The notes under the pieces were generated by a model. It had not been told where the DNA came from. It worked only from the letters and a program-made list of their open reading frames with translations, and did not search any database. Positions 1 through 6,528 of a DNA stretch of 10,865 bases are shown in pieces (positions within the stretch are counted from its first letter, which is position 1; each line of letters begins with the position of its first letter). The DNA is from Armatimonadota bacterium (lineage in GTDB: Bacteria > Armatimonadota > Zipacnadia > Zipacnadales > UBA11051). A program made the position numbers and the translations under genes. Location of the stretch: positions 1 to 10,865 of the forward strand of contig DPJP01000372.1 in the NCBI GenBank assembly GCA_003542955.1, read 5' to 3'.

Positions 1-387
1 ATTGTGAGTGCCTGACCCCAGCAGTTGTCCTCGACGCCTTGCGTGACGTCGAATCCAGACATCTATCTCCCGCGGCGCCCGGTGGACGAACTCCGCTCGC
101 ACAGGGACTCATCGCGCCGAAGCCCGGCGATGTCAGGAGTGTTGGAGTTTCCTCACCTTCTCACTCTTCCCCCCCTGTCACGCTTCCACGCGTCTTTCGC
201 CGGTGATGCGCCGTTTCAATGTGCCGGATTGTGGATTGCCGGAGTAGGGCAGACCACGTGCGGTGTGGAATGCTCCCCTCGCGGCGTGCCGCGGCCGGAG
301 TGTCCCGCGCCGGAGCCGTCCGGTTGTACGAGAGCACGGCTGCCACAGGGGCAGTGCGCACACATTACATTGGCGAGGATGACATCC
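1..387. other. Leader region with no supported gene
   Basis: The frame of the downstream URO-D-like gene is open back to position 25, but the translation upstream of about 379 is rich in Pro, Arg, Ser and Cys, shows no family motif, and lies before the point where the family usually begins. A pyrimidine-rich stretch runs from about 150 to 190. I found no convincing sigma-70 promoter, tRNA or repeat. A promoter for the downstream gene presumably lies here but cannot be fixed by eye. Confidence 0.5.
375..378 (+). promoter_or_regulatory. Ribosome binding site that decides the URO-D-like gene start
   Basis: GAGG at 375-378 abuts an ATG at 379, too close to serve it, but lies 9 bases before a GTG at 388. 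This favours GTG 388 as the start. The protein then begins with the Asn-His-Arg-Glu-Arg stretch that is common at the N-terminus of this family. Confidence 0.5.
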
Positions 388-1467
388 GTGAACCACCGCG
401 AGCGCGTCATGACGGCGCTCTCCCATCAGCCGCCCGACCGCCTGCCGCGCGACTACTGGGCGACCTCCGAGGTCACCGCGCGCCTGCTCGAGCACCTTGG
501 TCTGCCGGATCGCGAGAGCCTGCTTCGGCACTTCGACATCGACATGCGCACCGTCGAGGGGCCGGCATGTGTCGGGCAGAGCTTTCGCGCTCACCCCGAC
601 GGCAGTGTCGAGGACCTCTGGGGCGTGCGCCGCAAGCCGAAGACGGTGACCGGCGGCGGCTACACGTGGACCTATCAGCACGTGGTGGATGCGCCACTGG
701 CCGCCGCGCGAACGCCCTCCGAGGTCGACGGCTACGGCCGCTGGCCGAGTCCGGACTGGTGGGACTACTCCCACGTCCGCGAGCAGTGCCTGGCGCATGA
801 GGGCTACGCGGTTGTCAGCGCCGGTGACCGCCTCGATCGCACCGCGCAACTCAAGCCGATGATGTACCTGCGCGGAATGGAGCAGACCTACCTCGACCTG
901 GCCGACGGGGGAGGAGTTGCCGAGGCTATCATCGCGCATATCGTCGAGTACTTCCTCGAGTACAACAGGCGGGTCTTCGAGGCGGCGGGCGACGCTATCG
1001 ACATCCTCATGATGGGGGACGATTTCGGTACGCAGCAGGGCCCGATGATGAGCCTGCAGACCTGGCGGAGGTGCTTCAGGCCGGGCTTTGCGGCCTTCAT
1101 CGAACTGGCGCACCGATACGGGATCAGGGTCATGCACCACACCTGTGGCAGCGTGGTCGAGTTGATCCCGGATTTCATCGAGTGCGGGCTGGACATCCTC
1201 CAGTCGTTGCAGCCGCAGGCCGCCGGGATGGACCTCGGGGGACTCCGCCGCGCCTACGGCCGCGACCTGTGCTTCCACGGCGGCATCGACATCCAGGGCG
1301 TTCTGCCGCACGGGAGGCCGGAGCAGGTTCGCGAGCACGTCTGTCGGCAAATCGAGGCAGCGGGGAGTGAGGGGGGCTACATCCTGTGCACCGCCCATAA
1401 CATCCAGCCGGACACGCCGCTGGAGAACGTGCTGGCGCTGTTTGCGGCGTATGAGGAGTTCGGGTAG
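388..1467 (+). CDS. Uroporphyrinogen decarboxylase-superfamily protein, probable corrinoid methyltransferase type
   Basis: The protein is about 359 residues from GTG 388 (362 from ATG 379), close to the family's usual 340-380. The opening NHRERVMTAL matches the common family N-terminus. Counting from GTG, GDDFGTQQGP (210-219) is the conserved Gly-Asp-Asp loop, HHTCGS begins at 250, and HGGID follows at about 297. A Cys in ILCTAHN (334) precedes a Pro-Asp-Thr-Pro-Leu-Glu-Asn ending. His251-x-Cys253 with Cys334 reproduces the H-x-C-xn-C zinc signature of MtaA/MtbA/CmuA methyltransferases, which move methyl groups between a corrinoid protein and a thiol or other acceptor. It is therefore unlikely to be the haem enzyme HemE. 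No corrinoid protein gene lies nearby, so the substrate is unknown. The protein should be cytoplasmic. It is the only plus-strand gene and converges on two small minus-strand genes. The superfamily call is solid and the methyltransferase role is inferred. Confidence 0.85.
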   Translation: MNHRERVMTALSHQPPDRLPRDYWATSEVTARLLEHLGLPDRESLLRHFDIDMRTVEGPACVGQSFRAHPDGSVEDLWGVRRKPKTVTGGGYTWTYQHVVDAPLAAARTPSEVDGYGRWPSPDWWDYSHVREQCLAHEGYAVVSAGDRLDRTAQLKPMMYLRGMEQTYLDLADGGGVAEAIIAHIVEYFLEYNRRVFEAAGDAIDILMMGDDFGTQQGPMMSLQTWRRCFRPGFAAFIELAHRYGIRVMHHTCGSVVELIPDFIECGLDILQSLQPQAAGMDLGGLRRAYGRDLCFHGGIDIQGVLPHGRPEQVREHVCRQIEAAGSEGGYILCTAHNIQPDTPLENVLALFAAYEEFG

Positions 1468-1500
1468 GGGAGCGCGGTTCGTCGCTACGGCCAAATGGAC

Positions 1501-1531
1501 GGGGCTGCCATCGCTTGTCGACAGCAGCCCC
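1501..1531. terminator. Hairpin between convergent genes, possible terminator
   Basis: GGGGCTGC (1501-1508) and GCAGCCCC (1524-1531) form a perfect 8-base stem around a 15-base loop. It lies between the end of the plus-strand URO-D-like gene and the end of the minus-strand small peptide gene, where a shared bidirectional terminator would sit. Neither side has a proper T tract (only TTT on the minus side), so intrinsic termination is not assured. Confidence 0.35.
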
Positions 1532-1554
1532 TCAATGCTCAGTATGGCGGCGCC

Positions 1555-1644
1555 TTACTTGCCGCAGCAGCCCTTCTTCTTCTCGTCCTTCTTCTTGTCG
1601 TCCTTCTTGGCGCCTCCACAGCCGCCCTTCGGCTTGCAGCCCAT
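1555..1644 (-). CDS. Tiny Cys/Lys-rich peptide (29 residues)
   Basis: ATG at 1644 reads 29 codons to TAA at 1555-1557. The peptide begins MGCKPKGGCGG, continues through a run of Lys with scattered Asp and Glu, and ends KKGCCGK. It has four Cys (one near each end plus a middle one and a terminal Cys-Cys pair), 12 Lys and 7 Gly, with no membrane segment or signal peptide. The strongest evidence that it is expressed is GGAGGTGA, an excellent Shine-Dalgarno sequence (1650-1657), with GGAGG 8 bases before the ATG. A hairpin that may end the transcript lies just past the stop. The composition suggests a small metal-binding, metallochaperone-like or polyanion-binding peptide, but I recognise no named family and assign no function. 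A chance ORF is possible given its length, though the start context argues against it. Confidence 0.65.
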   Translation of the reverse strand: MGCKPKGGCGGAKKDDKKKDEKKKGCCGK

Positions 1645-1649
1645 CTGTG

Positions 1650-1657
1650 TCACCTCC
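1650..1657 (-). promoter_or_regulatory. Strong ribosome binding site for the 29-residue peptide
   Basis: The minus strand reads GGAGGTGA here, eight consecutive bases complementary to the typical 16S rRNA 3' end. Its GGAGG core lies 8 bases before the ATG at 1644. It is the best match to the anti-Shine-Dalgarno sequence I saw at any start in the window and is the main reason for calling the tiny ORF a gene. Confidence 0.65.
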
Positions 1658-1849
1658 CGCGTGACTGTCTTCGCTCGATTCCCTGGTGCTCACTCAGTGC
1701 CCCCTGCTGTCGGGGCATGGAGTGGCACACTGCAGCATTGCACATTGGACGTACCCGGCAGGTAGATGTTCATCCGTGTGAGGAAGAATCTGTCCGCAAC
1801 GGTTTACCCCGGCGCGGCGCATGCAGCGTAGGCTCCGGCCCGAGGCGGC

Positions 1850-2014
1850 CTACAACCGCGACGGCGCGCGCGCTGTGCGCAGGCTCGCGTCGGGGCTTGC
1901 CAGCGCGTCCCACGCCCCGACGACAATGGCTGCGATGAGCGCGAGCAGGATCGCGTACTCGACGGACGTCAGACCTGTCTCGTCACCAATGAATGCGGCG
2001 AAGGCTGCGAGCAT
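1850..2014 (-). CDS. Flp/Fap-type (type IVb) prepilin, small
   Basis: ATG at 2014 reads 54 codons to TAG at 1850-1852. After a 14-residue leader ending in Gly comes GLTSVEYAILLALIA and then AIVVGAWDALASP. This is the signature of Flp pilins: the prepilin peptidase site G|xxxxEY (Gly14, Glu19, Tyr20; Glu at mature position 5 followed by Tyr) followed by a hydrophobic segment of about 18 residues. Family members are about 50-70 residues long, so the length fits. After cleavage by a TadV/CpaA-type peptidase, such pilins are assembled by the Tad secretion ATPase and platform proteins into adhesive fibres. None of those partners is in this window, so the gene is an orphan here. The tail after the hydrophobic segment is short and basic. 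The upstream G-run (about 2022-2028) is only a loose ribosome binding site. The family call rests on the motif and is firm; whether it forms a working pilus is unknown. Confidence 0.8.
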   Translation of the reverse strand: MLAAFAAFIGDETGLTSVEYAILLALIAAIVVGAWDALASPDASLRTARAPSRL

Positions 2015-2040
2015 TGTTGTGTCCCCCCCGACGGCGCGAT

Positions 2041-2056
2041 GGCACCCGAGCGTGCC
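2041..2056 (-). promoter_or_regulatory. Small hairpin upstream of the pilin gene
   Basis: GGCAC and GTGCC arms (5 bases each, 6-base loop) lie 26 bases upstream of the pilin ATG, in what should be its leader. It might affect translation, but it is short enough to occur by chance. No promoter could be fixed in 2015-2191. Confidence 0.2.
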
Positions 2057-2191
2057 TCCACGTATGCGGGCCTCGTCTCAGGTTGGCACATCACCGAGGT
2101 GAAGGGAAGCAATTTGCACGGATCTTGAGAAACTCTTGCGTTTTCGTTGCATGGCTCTGTTTCAGGTGCGTGTCGATGCTGGCCGGGGAAC

Positions 2192-3358
2192 CTACCGCGG
2201 CAGTGGCTCGAGACCAAAGAACTGCCGATAGGCCTCCACCGCCGCATGGTAGTTCTCAACCTTGACATCCTCATGCACCGAGTGGCTGGCATGCAGGATG
2301 TGCCCGCCGGGGCTCTGTTGCCCGTAGGTCAGGCACTCGATGACCTCCGCACGCACGTCGTCGGGTGTGCCCAGGCACAGTGTATGCCGGGCGTCGAGGT
2401 TGCCGATGATGCACACGCGCCGATCAATCCCCTCCTCGATCAGGCGCGGCCAGGTCATCCCGGCGGCCTTGTCGACTTCCTTGTAGCCATCGACGCCGGA
2501 GTTGAAGAAGAAGTCCTCCTTGATGTCCCAGTGGTTCCCGTCGGCGGTGTATACCGCCCGCGCGCCGTGCTCGTGGATGACGCCGACATGCTCCTGGATC
2601 ACCGGGAGGATGAAGCGGCGGTAGTGCGCAGGGGAGATGAAGGGGCCCTTGTCACAACTGACATCGCCGCCGATGGCGATCACCGAGCAGCCGTGTTCGA
2701 TACACTCGATCGTGCGCGCGAAGGCCGGGATCTTCTGGGTGTACAGCCATCGGTCGACGAGTTCAGGCTCCGTGGCCAGCCACATGAGCATGAACGGCGG
2801 GTAGAAGGCCACTCCGGTGCCGGCGCCGATCTCGCCCATGTAGACCCAGTCGAGACCGGCCTCTGCCGCCAGCTCCTGCACGCGATGCAGCACCGCGAAG
2901 TTCTCCGGCGGAGTGGGCCGGATGAGGCCTTCGCAACGCTCAATCTCCTCGCGGCGCTCCTGCTCGGTGACCTTGGCCGAATCGGCCATCGGCTCGGCGG
3001 GTTCGACCAGCGCGGTGCGCTCGTTGTAGAGGTAGCCGGTGCCGTCGAGCGTCCATGACCACCTCCCCGTCTTCACCGGTCGCGCGTAGCCGGGGCCGAT
3101 GTTGCCGCCGACGCGGACCATGTCCACCCCGAAAAAGCGGTTGACATCGAAGATCGCCCGCGCCTCGGCCTCGATCAACTCATCCCACGCAATGCCGTCC
3201 GAGAGCGCGTCCCAGTACATCACTGCATCGGTGGCGACATTGCGCCCCGCGATGTCCCAGTGGATAGGGTGGAACTTGCAGAATATCTCAAACAGCGGCG
3301 TCCGGTCAGGTAGCTCGTGCGCGAAAGCCCTGGCAATGCGCTCCGTCGAACCCGGCAT
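2192..3358 (-). CDS. Uroporphyrinogen decarboxylase-superfamily protein lacking the zinc site
   Basis: The protein has 388 residues, slightly long for the family. It follows the URO-D fold pattern: an N-terminal ERIARAF segment, the loop GGDVSCDKGPFISPAHYRRF (about 230-249) equivalent to the Gly-Asp-Asp loop of the upstream paralogue, IGNLDARHTL near 318, and a C-terminal GGHILHASHSVHED (351-364). Where the paralogue at 388-1467 has His-x-Cys and a late Cys, this protein has Tyr-Thr-Ala (270-272) and His356 in my hand alignment. The H-x-C-xn-C zinc site therefore seems absent. This group is abundant and poorly characterised in environmental bacteria, and no reaction can be assigned. Minus-strand GGAGGAG sits just before the ATG. 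It is the last gene of the apparent five-gene operon, 21 bases after the dehydrogenase, which suggests the two act on one substrate pathway. Confidence 0.82.
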   Translation of the reverse strand: MPGSTERIARAFAHELPDRTPLFEIFCKFHPIHWDIAGRNVATDAVMYWDALSDGIAWDELIEAEARAIFDVNRFFGVDMVRVGGNIGPGYARPVKTGRWSWTLDGTGYLYNERTALVEPAEPMADSAKVTEQERREEIERCEGLIRPTPPENFAVLHRVQELAAEAGLDWVYMGEIGAGTGVAFYPPFMLMWLATEPELVDRWLYTQKIPAFARTIECIEHGCSVIAIGGDVSCDKGPFISPAHYRRFILPVIQEHVGVIHEHGARAVYTADGNHWDIKEDFFFNSGVDGYKEVDKAAGMTWPRLIEEGIDRRVCIIGNLDARHTLCLGTPDDVRAEVIECLTYGQQSPGGHILHASHSVHEDVKVENYHAAVEAYRQFFGLEPLPR

Positions 3359-3379
3359 GGTGCTCCTCCATTCATGCGG

Positions 3380-4147
3380 CTACCAGCACATATAGCCGCC
3401 GTCGATGACCAGATCGTGCCCCGTGATGTAGCTCGAGGCGTCGGAGGCCAGGAAGACGGCAGCGCCGGCGATCTCATCCGGTTCCGCCATCCGGCCCATC
3501 GGGATGCGTTCGCACCAGCCGGGATGGTGCTCGGGGACGGTTTGGGTCATCTCCGTGAGCGTATACCCGGGGCTGATGGTGTTCACCCTGATGCCGTGTG
3601 ACGCCCACTCGGCGGCGAGGCTGCGGGTGAGTTGGATCATCGCCGCCTTCGATGCGTTGTAGGCCACCTGGTTCTGCGGCGTGTTGACGATATGCGCCGA
3701 CATCGACGCGATACTGATGATCGAGCCGCCGCCGCGCTCGATCATGTGGCGACCGACCTCCCGGCAGCAGAGGAATGTGCTGGTGAGATTCACTTCCATC
3801 ACGCGCTGCCACTGCTCCAGGCTCATGCCCACCGTATCCTGCCAGATGGTGATACCGACGGAGTTGAGCAGGATGTCGATGCGGCCGAAGCGATCCGCGA
3901 CCGTATCGACCAGCCTCACGACTGCGGTCTCATCGGTGACATCGCACTGATATGTCTCGACGGCGACGCCCCACGCCTCGGCCGGTTCGGCACGGGCGGC
4001 GGCGAGGTTGCCAGCATGGATGTCGACCAGCGCGAGGTCGGCCCCGAACTCAGCGAGACCCTCCGCGCAGGCCCTGCCGATGCCGCGCGCTCCCCCGGTG
4101 ATGAGTGCGGTCTTGCCGGTGAGGTCGAACTTGTCACGTAGAGGCAT
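3380..4147 (-). CDS. Short-chain dehydrogenase/reductase (classical SDR)
   Basis: The protein has 255 residues, the standard length for classical SDRs. In order it shows the cofactor motif TGGARGIG (17-24), Asp42 at the end of strand 2 (usually a sign of NAD(H) preference), CDV (68-70), NSVG (95-98) in place of the usual NNAG, Asn120, Ser150, Tyr163 and Lys167 in YNASK, PG (193-194), and the C-terminal SYITGHDLVIDGGY. The catalytic Asn-Ser-Tyr-Lys tetrad is complete, so it should be active on a hydroxyl/carbonyl pair. Overall it resembles the FabG, glucose-dehydrogenase and gluconate-5-dehydrogenase-like group, and substrate cannot be read from sequence. GGAGGGG precedes the ATG. It starts 14 bases after the second helicase and ends 21 bases before the URO-D-like gene, so it is probably co-transcribed with both. 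Confidence 0.9.
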   Translation of the reverse strand: MPLRDKFDLTGKTALITGGARGIGRACAEGLAEFGADLALVDIHAGNLAAARAEPAEAWGVAVETYQCDVTDETAVVRLVDTVADRFGRIDILLNSVGITIWQDTVGMSLEQWQRVMEVNLTSTFLCCREVGRHMIERGGGSIISIASMSAHIVNTPQNQVAYNASKAAMIQLTRSLAAEWASHGIRVNTISPGYTLTEMTQTVPEHHPGWCERIPMGRMAEPDEIAGAAVFLASDASSYITGHDLVIDGGYMCW

Positions 4148-4161
4148 GGTGTTCCCCTCCT

Positions 4162-6501
4162 CTATTCACCCTCAAACAGCCTGTCGAGCAGATACAGCGC
4201 CGCGGACTTGTCCGGGATGCGGCCGCGCACGGCGCTATCGAGGTCAGTCATTGCAAAGGGCGGCACTGCCGCCCCGACACAGGAGGGGCAGCCATCCTCG
4301 CAACTGCACTCTGCGATCACCGAGTGCACGGAGCGCATCAGCTCATCGATGCAGTCCAGACACCGGCGCGCATAGCCCATCCCGCCGGGGTAGCGGTCAT
4401 GCAGGAACAGCGCGTCGCGATTCAGACATGCCGATTCGACGACCGTGCCGATGTCCTGCGTATCGCACATCACATAGAATGGCGCAACCTCCACAATCAC
4501 ATTGGCGATGCCGATCAGCCCGTCGGCGAGGATCATCTTCTGCCGCAGCATCTCTTCGGCAAGCTGCTCCGGCGGGGCGACCCACATCGCGACGGTCTCC
4601 AGGCTCTGCGGCGGGAGTTCCAGCTCCTCGAAGCCGAGGCTGTCGCGGGAGTGGAAGCGTATCTTCTTGAACATCGGGATAGCTGTGGTCACAGTGACAT
4701 CGCCGAAGCCCGCCAGTCCGCCGCGCCACTCGCGGTTCTCTTCCACCTCGTCGATGCGAATCTGAGATGTCTGGATGGACTGGGTGTAGTAATCCAGGTC
4801 GCGGCGCTCGACATGCACGATCTTCTGATCGAGGTCGAGCCGGTTGACGAAGTAGGTATCCGCGCCATGCAGGTAGACGGCATGGTCGTGGAGTTGGGCC
4901 AGCGCGCTGACCTCATCGAGCGTGCCGATGATGCGCTCGCTTTCCGCCTCGTCCTGGATGGTGTAGACGGGGCCGGCGATGTTGCGGAGGTTCACCTGGG
5001 CGGCCGGGTAGTCCGATGACGCCCAGTACCAGTGGTCCTCGAGGTGCTTGACGAGGCCTTCGTCCTCGAGCAGCTCAAGCACCACGTCGGCGTAGGGGCC
5101 GAATTGCTCGACCTCGGCGTCGCCGAGCGGCAGTTCATGCGTGGCGCAGCGGATATGGCCGATGCAGATGTGGGGGTTGTCGGCATCCACGACGGCCTGC
5201 TCGGGCGACTGGGCGAAGATGTAGTCGTGATGCGTCATCAGGTACTGGTCCATCGGGGTGTTCTGACCGACTAAGAAGACCACCGACTCGTCGTCACCGC
5301 GCCCTGCGCGGCCTGCCTGCTGCCACAGGCTCGCCACCGTGCCCGGGTAGCCGACCATGATGCAGCAGTCGAGGCTGCCGATGTCGATTCCCAGCTCGAG
5401 CGCGTTAGTGCTCGCGACACCCATGATCGACTTGTCGACCAAGCGGCGCTCGATCTCGCGACGTTCCTCGGGCAGGTACCCGCCGCGGTAGGCATGGACG
5501 GCCTGCGACAGGCGCGGGGAGACCTCCCGCAACAGGTCACGGGTGTTCTTGAAGATGAGTTCCGCCATCAGCCGCGTGCGGACGAAGGCTATCGTCTGGA
5601 TGCCCTCCCGCACGAGCGTGGACATCAGGTGAACAGCTTCCCAGAGGGGGCTCTTGCGGTCACCGCCGACGCGCCACTGGTCGGGCCGTCCGCGGGCGGC
5701 GGTGGTCAATGGCGGCGGGTTCCACATCACGAAATGGCGCGCGCCGCGCGGCGAGCCGTCGTTGGTAACCAGCTCCATCCGTCTGCCGGAGATGCGCTCA
5801 GCGTGCTCGCGCGGGTTGTCGATGGTGGCCGAGGAGCAGATGAACCGGGGCTCGGCGCCGTAGTGAGCACAGATGCGCCGCAGCCGACGCATCACGTTAG
5901 CCAGGTGAGAGCCGAACACCCCGCGGTAGGCATGCACCTCGTCGATGACGACATACCTAAGGTGCGTGAAGAAGCGGTTCCAGCGCGCGTGCTGGGGCAG
6001 GATGCCCTGGTGAAGCATATCCGGGTTGGTGAGGACGATGTTTCCCCCGTCGCGCAGCCTCCGGCGGAGGTTCTGGGGCGTGTCACCGTCGTAGGTGCCG
6101 GCCAGAAAGTCGATCCCCTCATTGGGGCGGTGGAAGCTGCCGATGCCGCGAAGCTGATCCTGAGCGAGCGCCTTCGTCGGGTAGATGCACAGGGCGGTTG
6201 CCAGGGGGTCCCCGATGAGCGTCTCGACAATCGGGATGTTGTAGCAGAGCGTCTTGCCGGAGGCGGTTCCGGTGACGATGACGACGCTGTTGCCGGCACG
6301 GATGTGGTTGATCGCCTCCGCCTGGTGGCTGTAGAGCCTGGTGATACCTGCCTCACCGAGGACTGCGGCTACGGCGGGGTGCAGGCCGCCAGAGACCTCG
6401 GAGAAGACGGCCTCGCGCGCGGGCACGGTCTCCACGTGCACGATCTGGCCGTCGAAGAACTCGCTGTGTTGGAGGCGGTCGAGCAGGGTGCCTGCGTCCA
6501 T
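4162..6501 (-). CDS. MrfA/YprA-like DEAD/DEAH helicase with C-terminal zinc domain (copy 2)
   Basis: The protein has 779 residues. Superfamily 2 motifs appear in order: YSHQ (57-60), Walker A TGTASGKT (77-84), YPTKALAQDQ (107-116), DEVH (187-190), SAT (224-226), STNALELGID (364-373) and QAGRAGRG (395-402). The C-terminal part is the DUF1998/MrfA zinc-binding type, with MCD (678-680) and Cys732, 734, 738 and 741 in CSCEDGCPSC. In Bacillus subtilis, MrfA is a 3'-5' helicase that works with the exonuclease MrfB in a UvrABC-independent repair of mitomycin C damage. That role is carried over here by homology. It starts 27 bases after a longer paralogue and lacks that copy's C-terminal tail. By hand, residues 51-120 match the paralogue at 45 of 70 positions without gaps, so the pair looks like an old tandem duplication. 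GGAG lies about 6 bases before the ATG. Confidence 0.9.
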   Translation of the reverse strand: MDAGTLLDRLQHSEFFDGQIVHVETVPAREAVFSEVSGGLHPAVAAVLGEAGITRLYSHQAEAINHIRAGNSVVIVTGTASGKTLCYNIPIVETLIGDPLATALCIYPTKALAQDQLRGIGSFHRPNEGIDFLAGTYDGDTPQNLRRRLRDGGNIVLTNPDMLHQGILPQHARWNRFFTHLRYVVIDEVHAYRGVFGSHLANVMRRLRRICAHYGAEPRFICSSATIDNPREHAERISGRRMELVTNDGSPRGARHFVMWNPPPLTTAARGRPDQWRVGGDRKSPLWEAVHLMSTLVREGIQTIAFVRTRLMAELIFKNTRDLLREVSPRLSQAVHAYRGGYLPEERREIERRLVDKSIMGVASTNALELGIDIGSLDCCIMVGYPGTVASLWQQAGRAGRGDDESVVFLVGQNTPMDQYLMTHHDYIFAQSPEQAVVDADNPHICIGHIRCATHELPLGDAEVEQFGPYADVVLELLEDEGLVKHLEDHWYWASSDYPAAQVNLRNIAGPVYTIQDEAESERIIGTLDEVSALAQLHDHAVYLHGADTYFVNRLDLDQKIVHVERRDLDYYTQSIQTSQIRIDEVEENREWRGGLAGFGDVTVTTAIPMFKKIRFHSRDSLGFEELELPPQSLETVAMWVAPPEQLAEEMLRQKMILADGLIGIANVIVEVAPFYVMCDTQDIGTVVESACLNRDALFLHDRYPGGMGYARRCLDCIDELMRSVHSVIAECSCEDGCPSCVGAAVPPFAMTDLDSAVRGRIPDKSAALYLLDRLFEGE

Positions 6502-6528
6502 TGATTGCTCCGAAATCGGGGTGGGCTG

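Noticed and set aside
161..361. 66-residue minus-strand ORF in the leader region
   Set aside because: Low-complexity Arg/Thr/Ala composition, no motif and no clear ribosome binding site; it does not stand out from chance in this GC-rich DNA.
25..387. Upstream in-frame extension of the URO-D-like gene to position 25
   Set aside because: The extra 120 residues show no family similarity and have a noncoding-like composition. A ribosome binding site and the typical family N-terminus place the start at 388 (or 379).
388..1467. Annotation as HemE, uroporphyrinogen decarboxylase of haem synthesis
   Set aside because: The H-x-C-xn-C zinc signature and divergent N-terminus point to the methyltransferase-like branch, and no haem genes are nearby.
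178..1494. 438-residue minus-strand open frame
   Set aside because: It is antisense to the URO-D-like gene, with no recognisable motif and no ribosome binding site.
2091..2102. TCACC-GA-GGTGA palindrome as an operator for the pilin gene
   Set aside because: The arms are only 5 bases long and match no operator family I can name. No promoter could be fixed next to it.
2147..3058. 303-residue plus-strand open frame, and similar frames at 3632-4141, 4324-5019 and 5494-6504
   Set aside because: All are antisense to well-supported minus-strand genes and have the Asp/Val/Arg-rich make-up typical of shadow frames.
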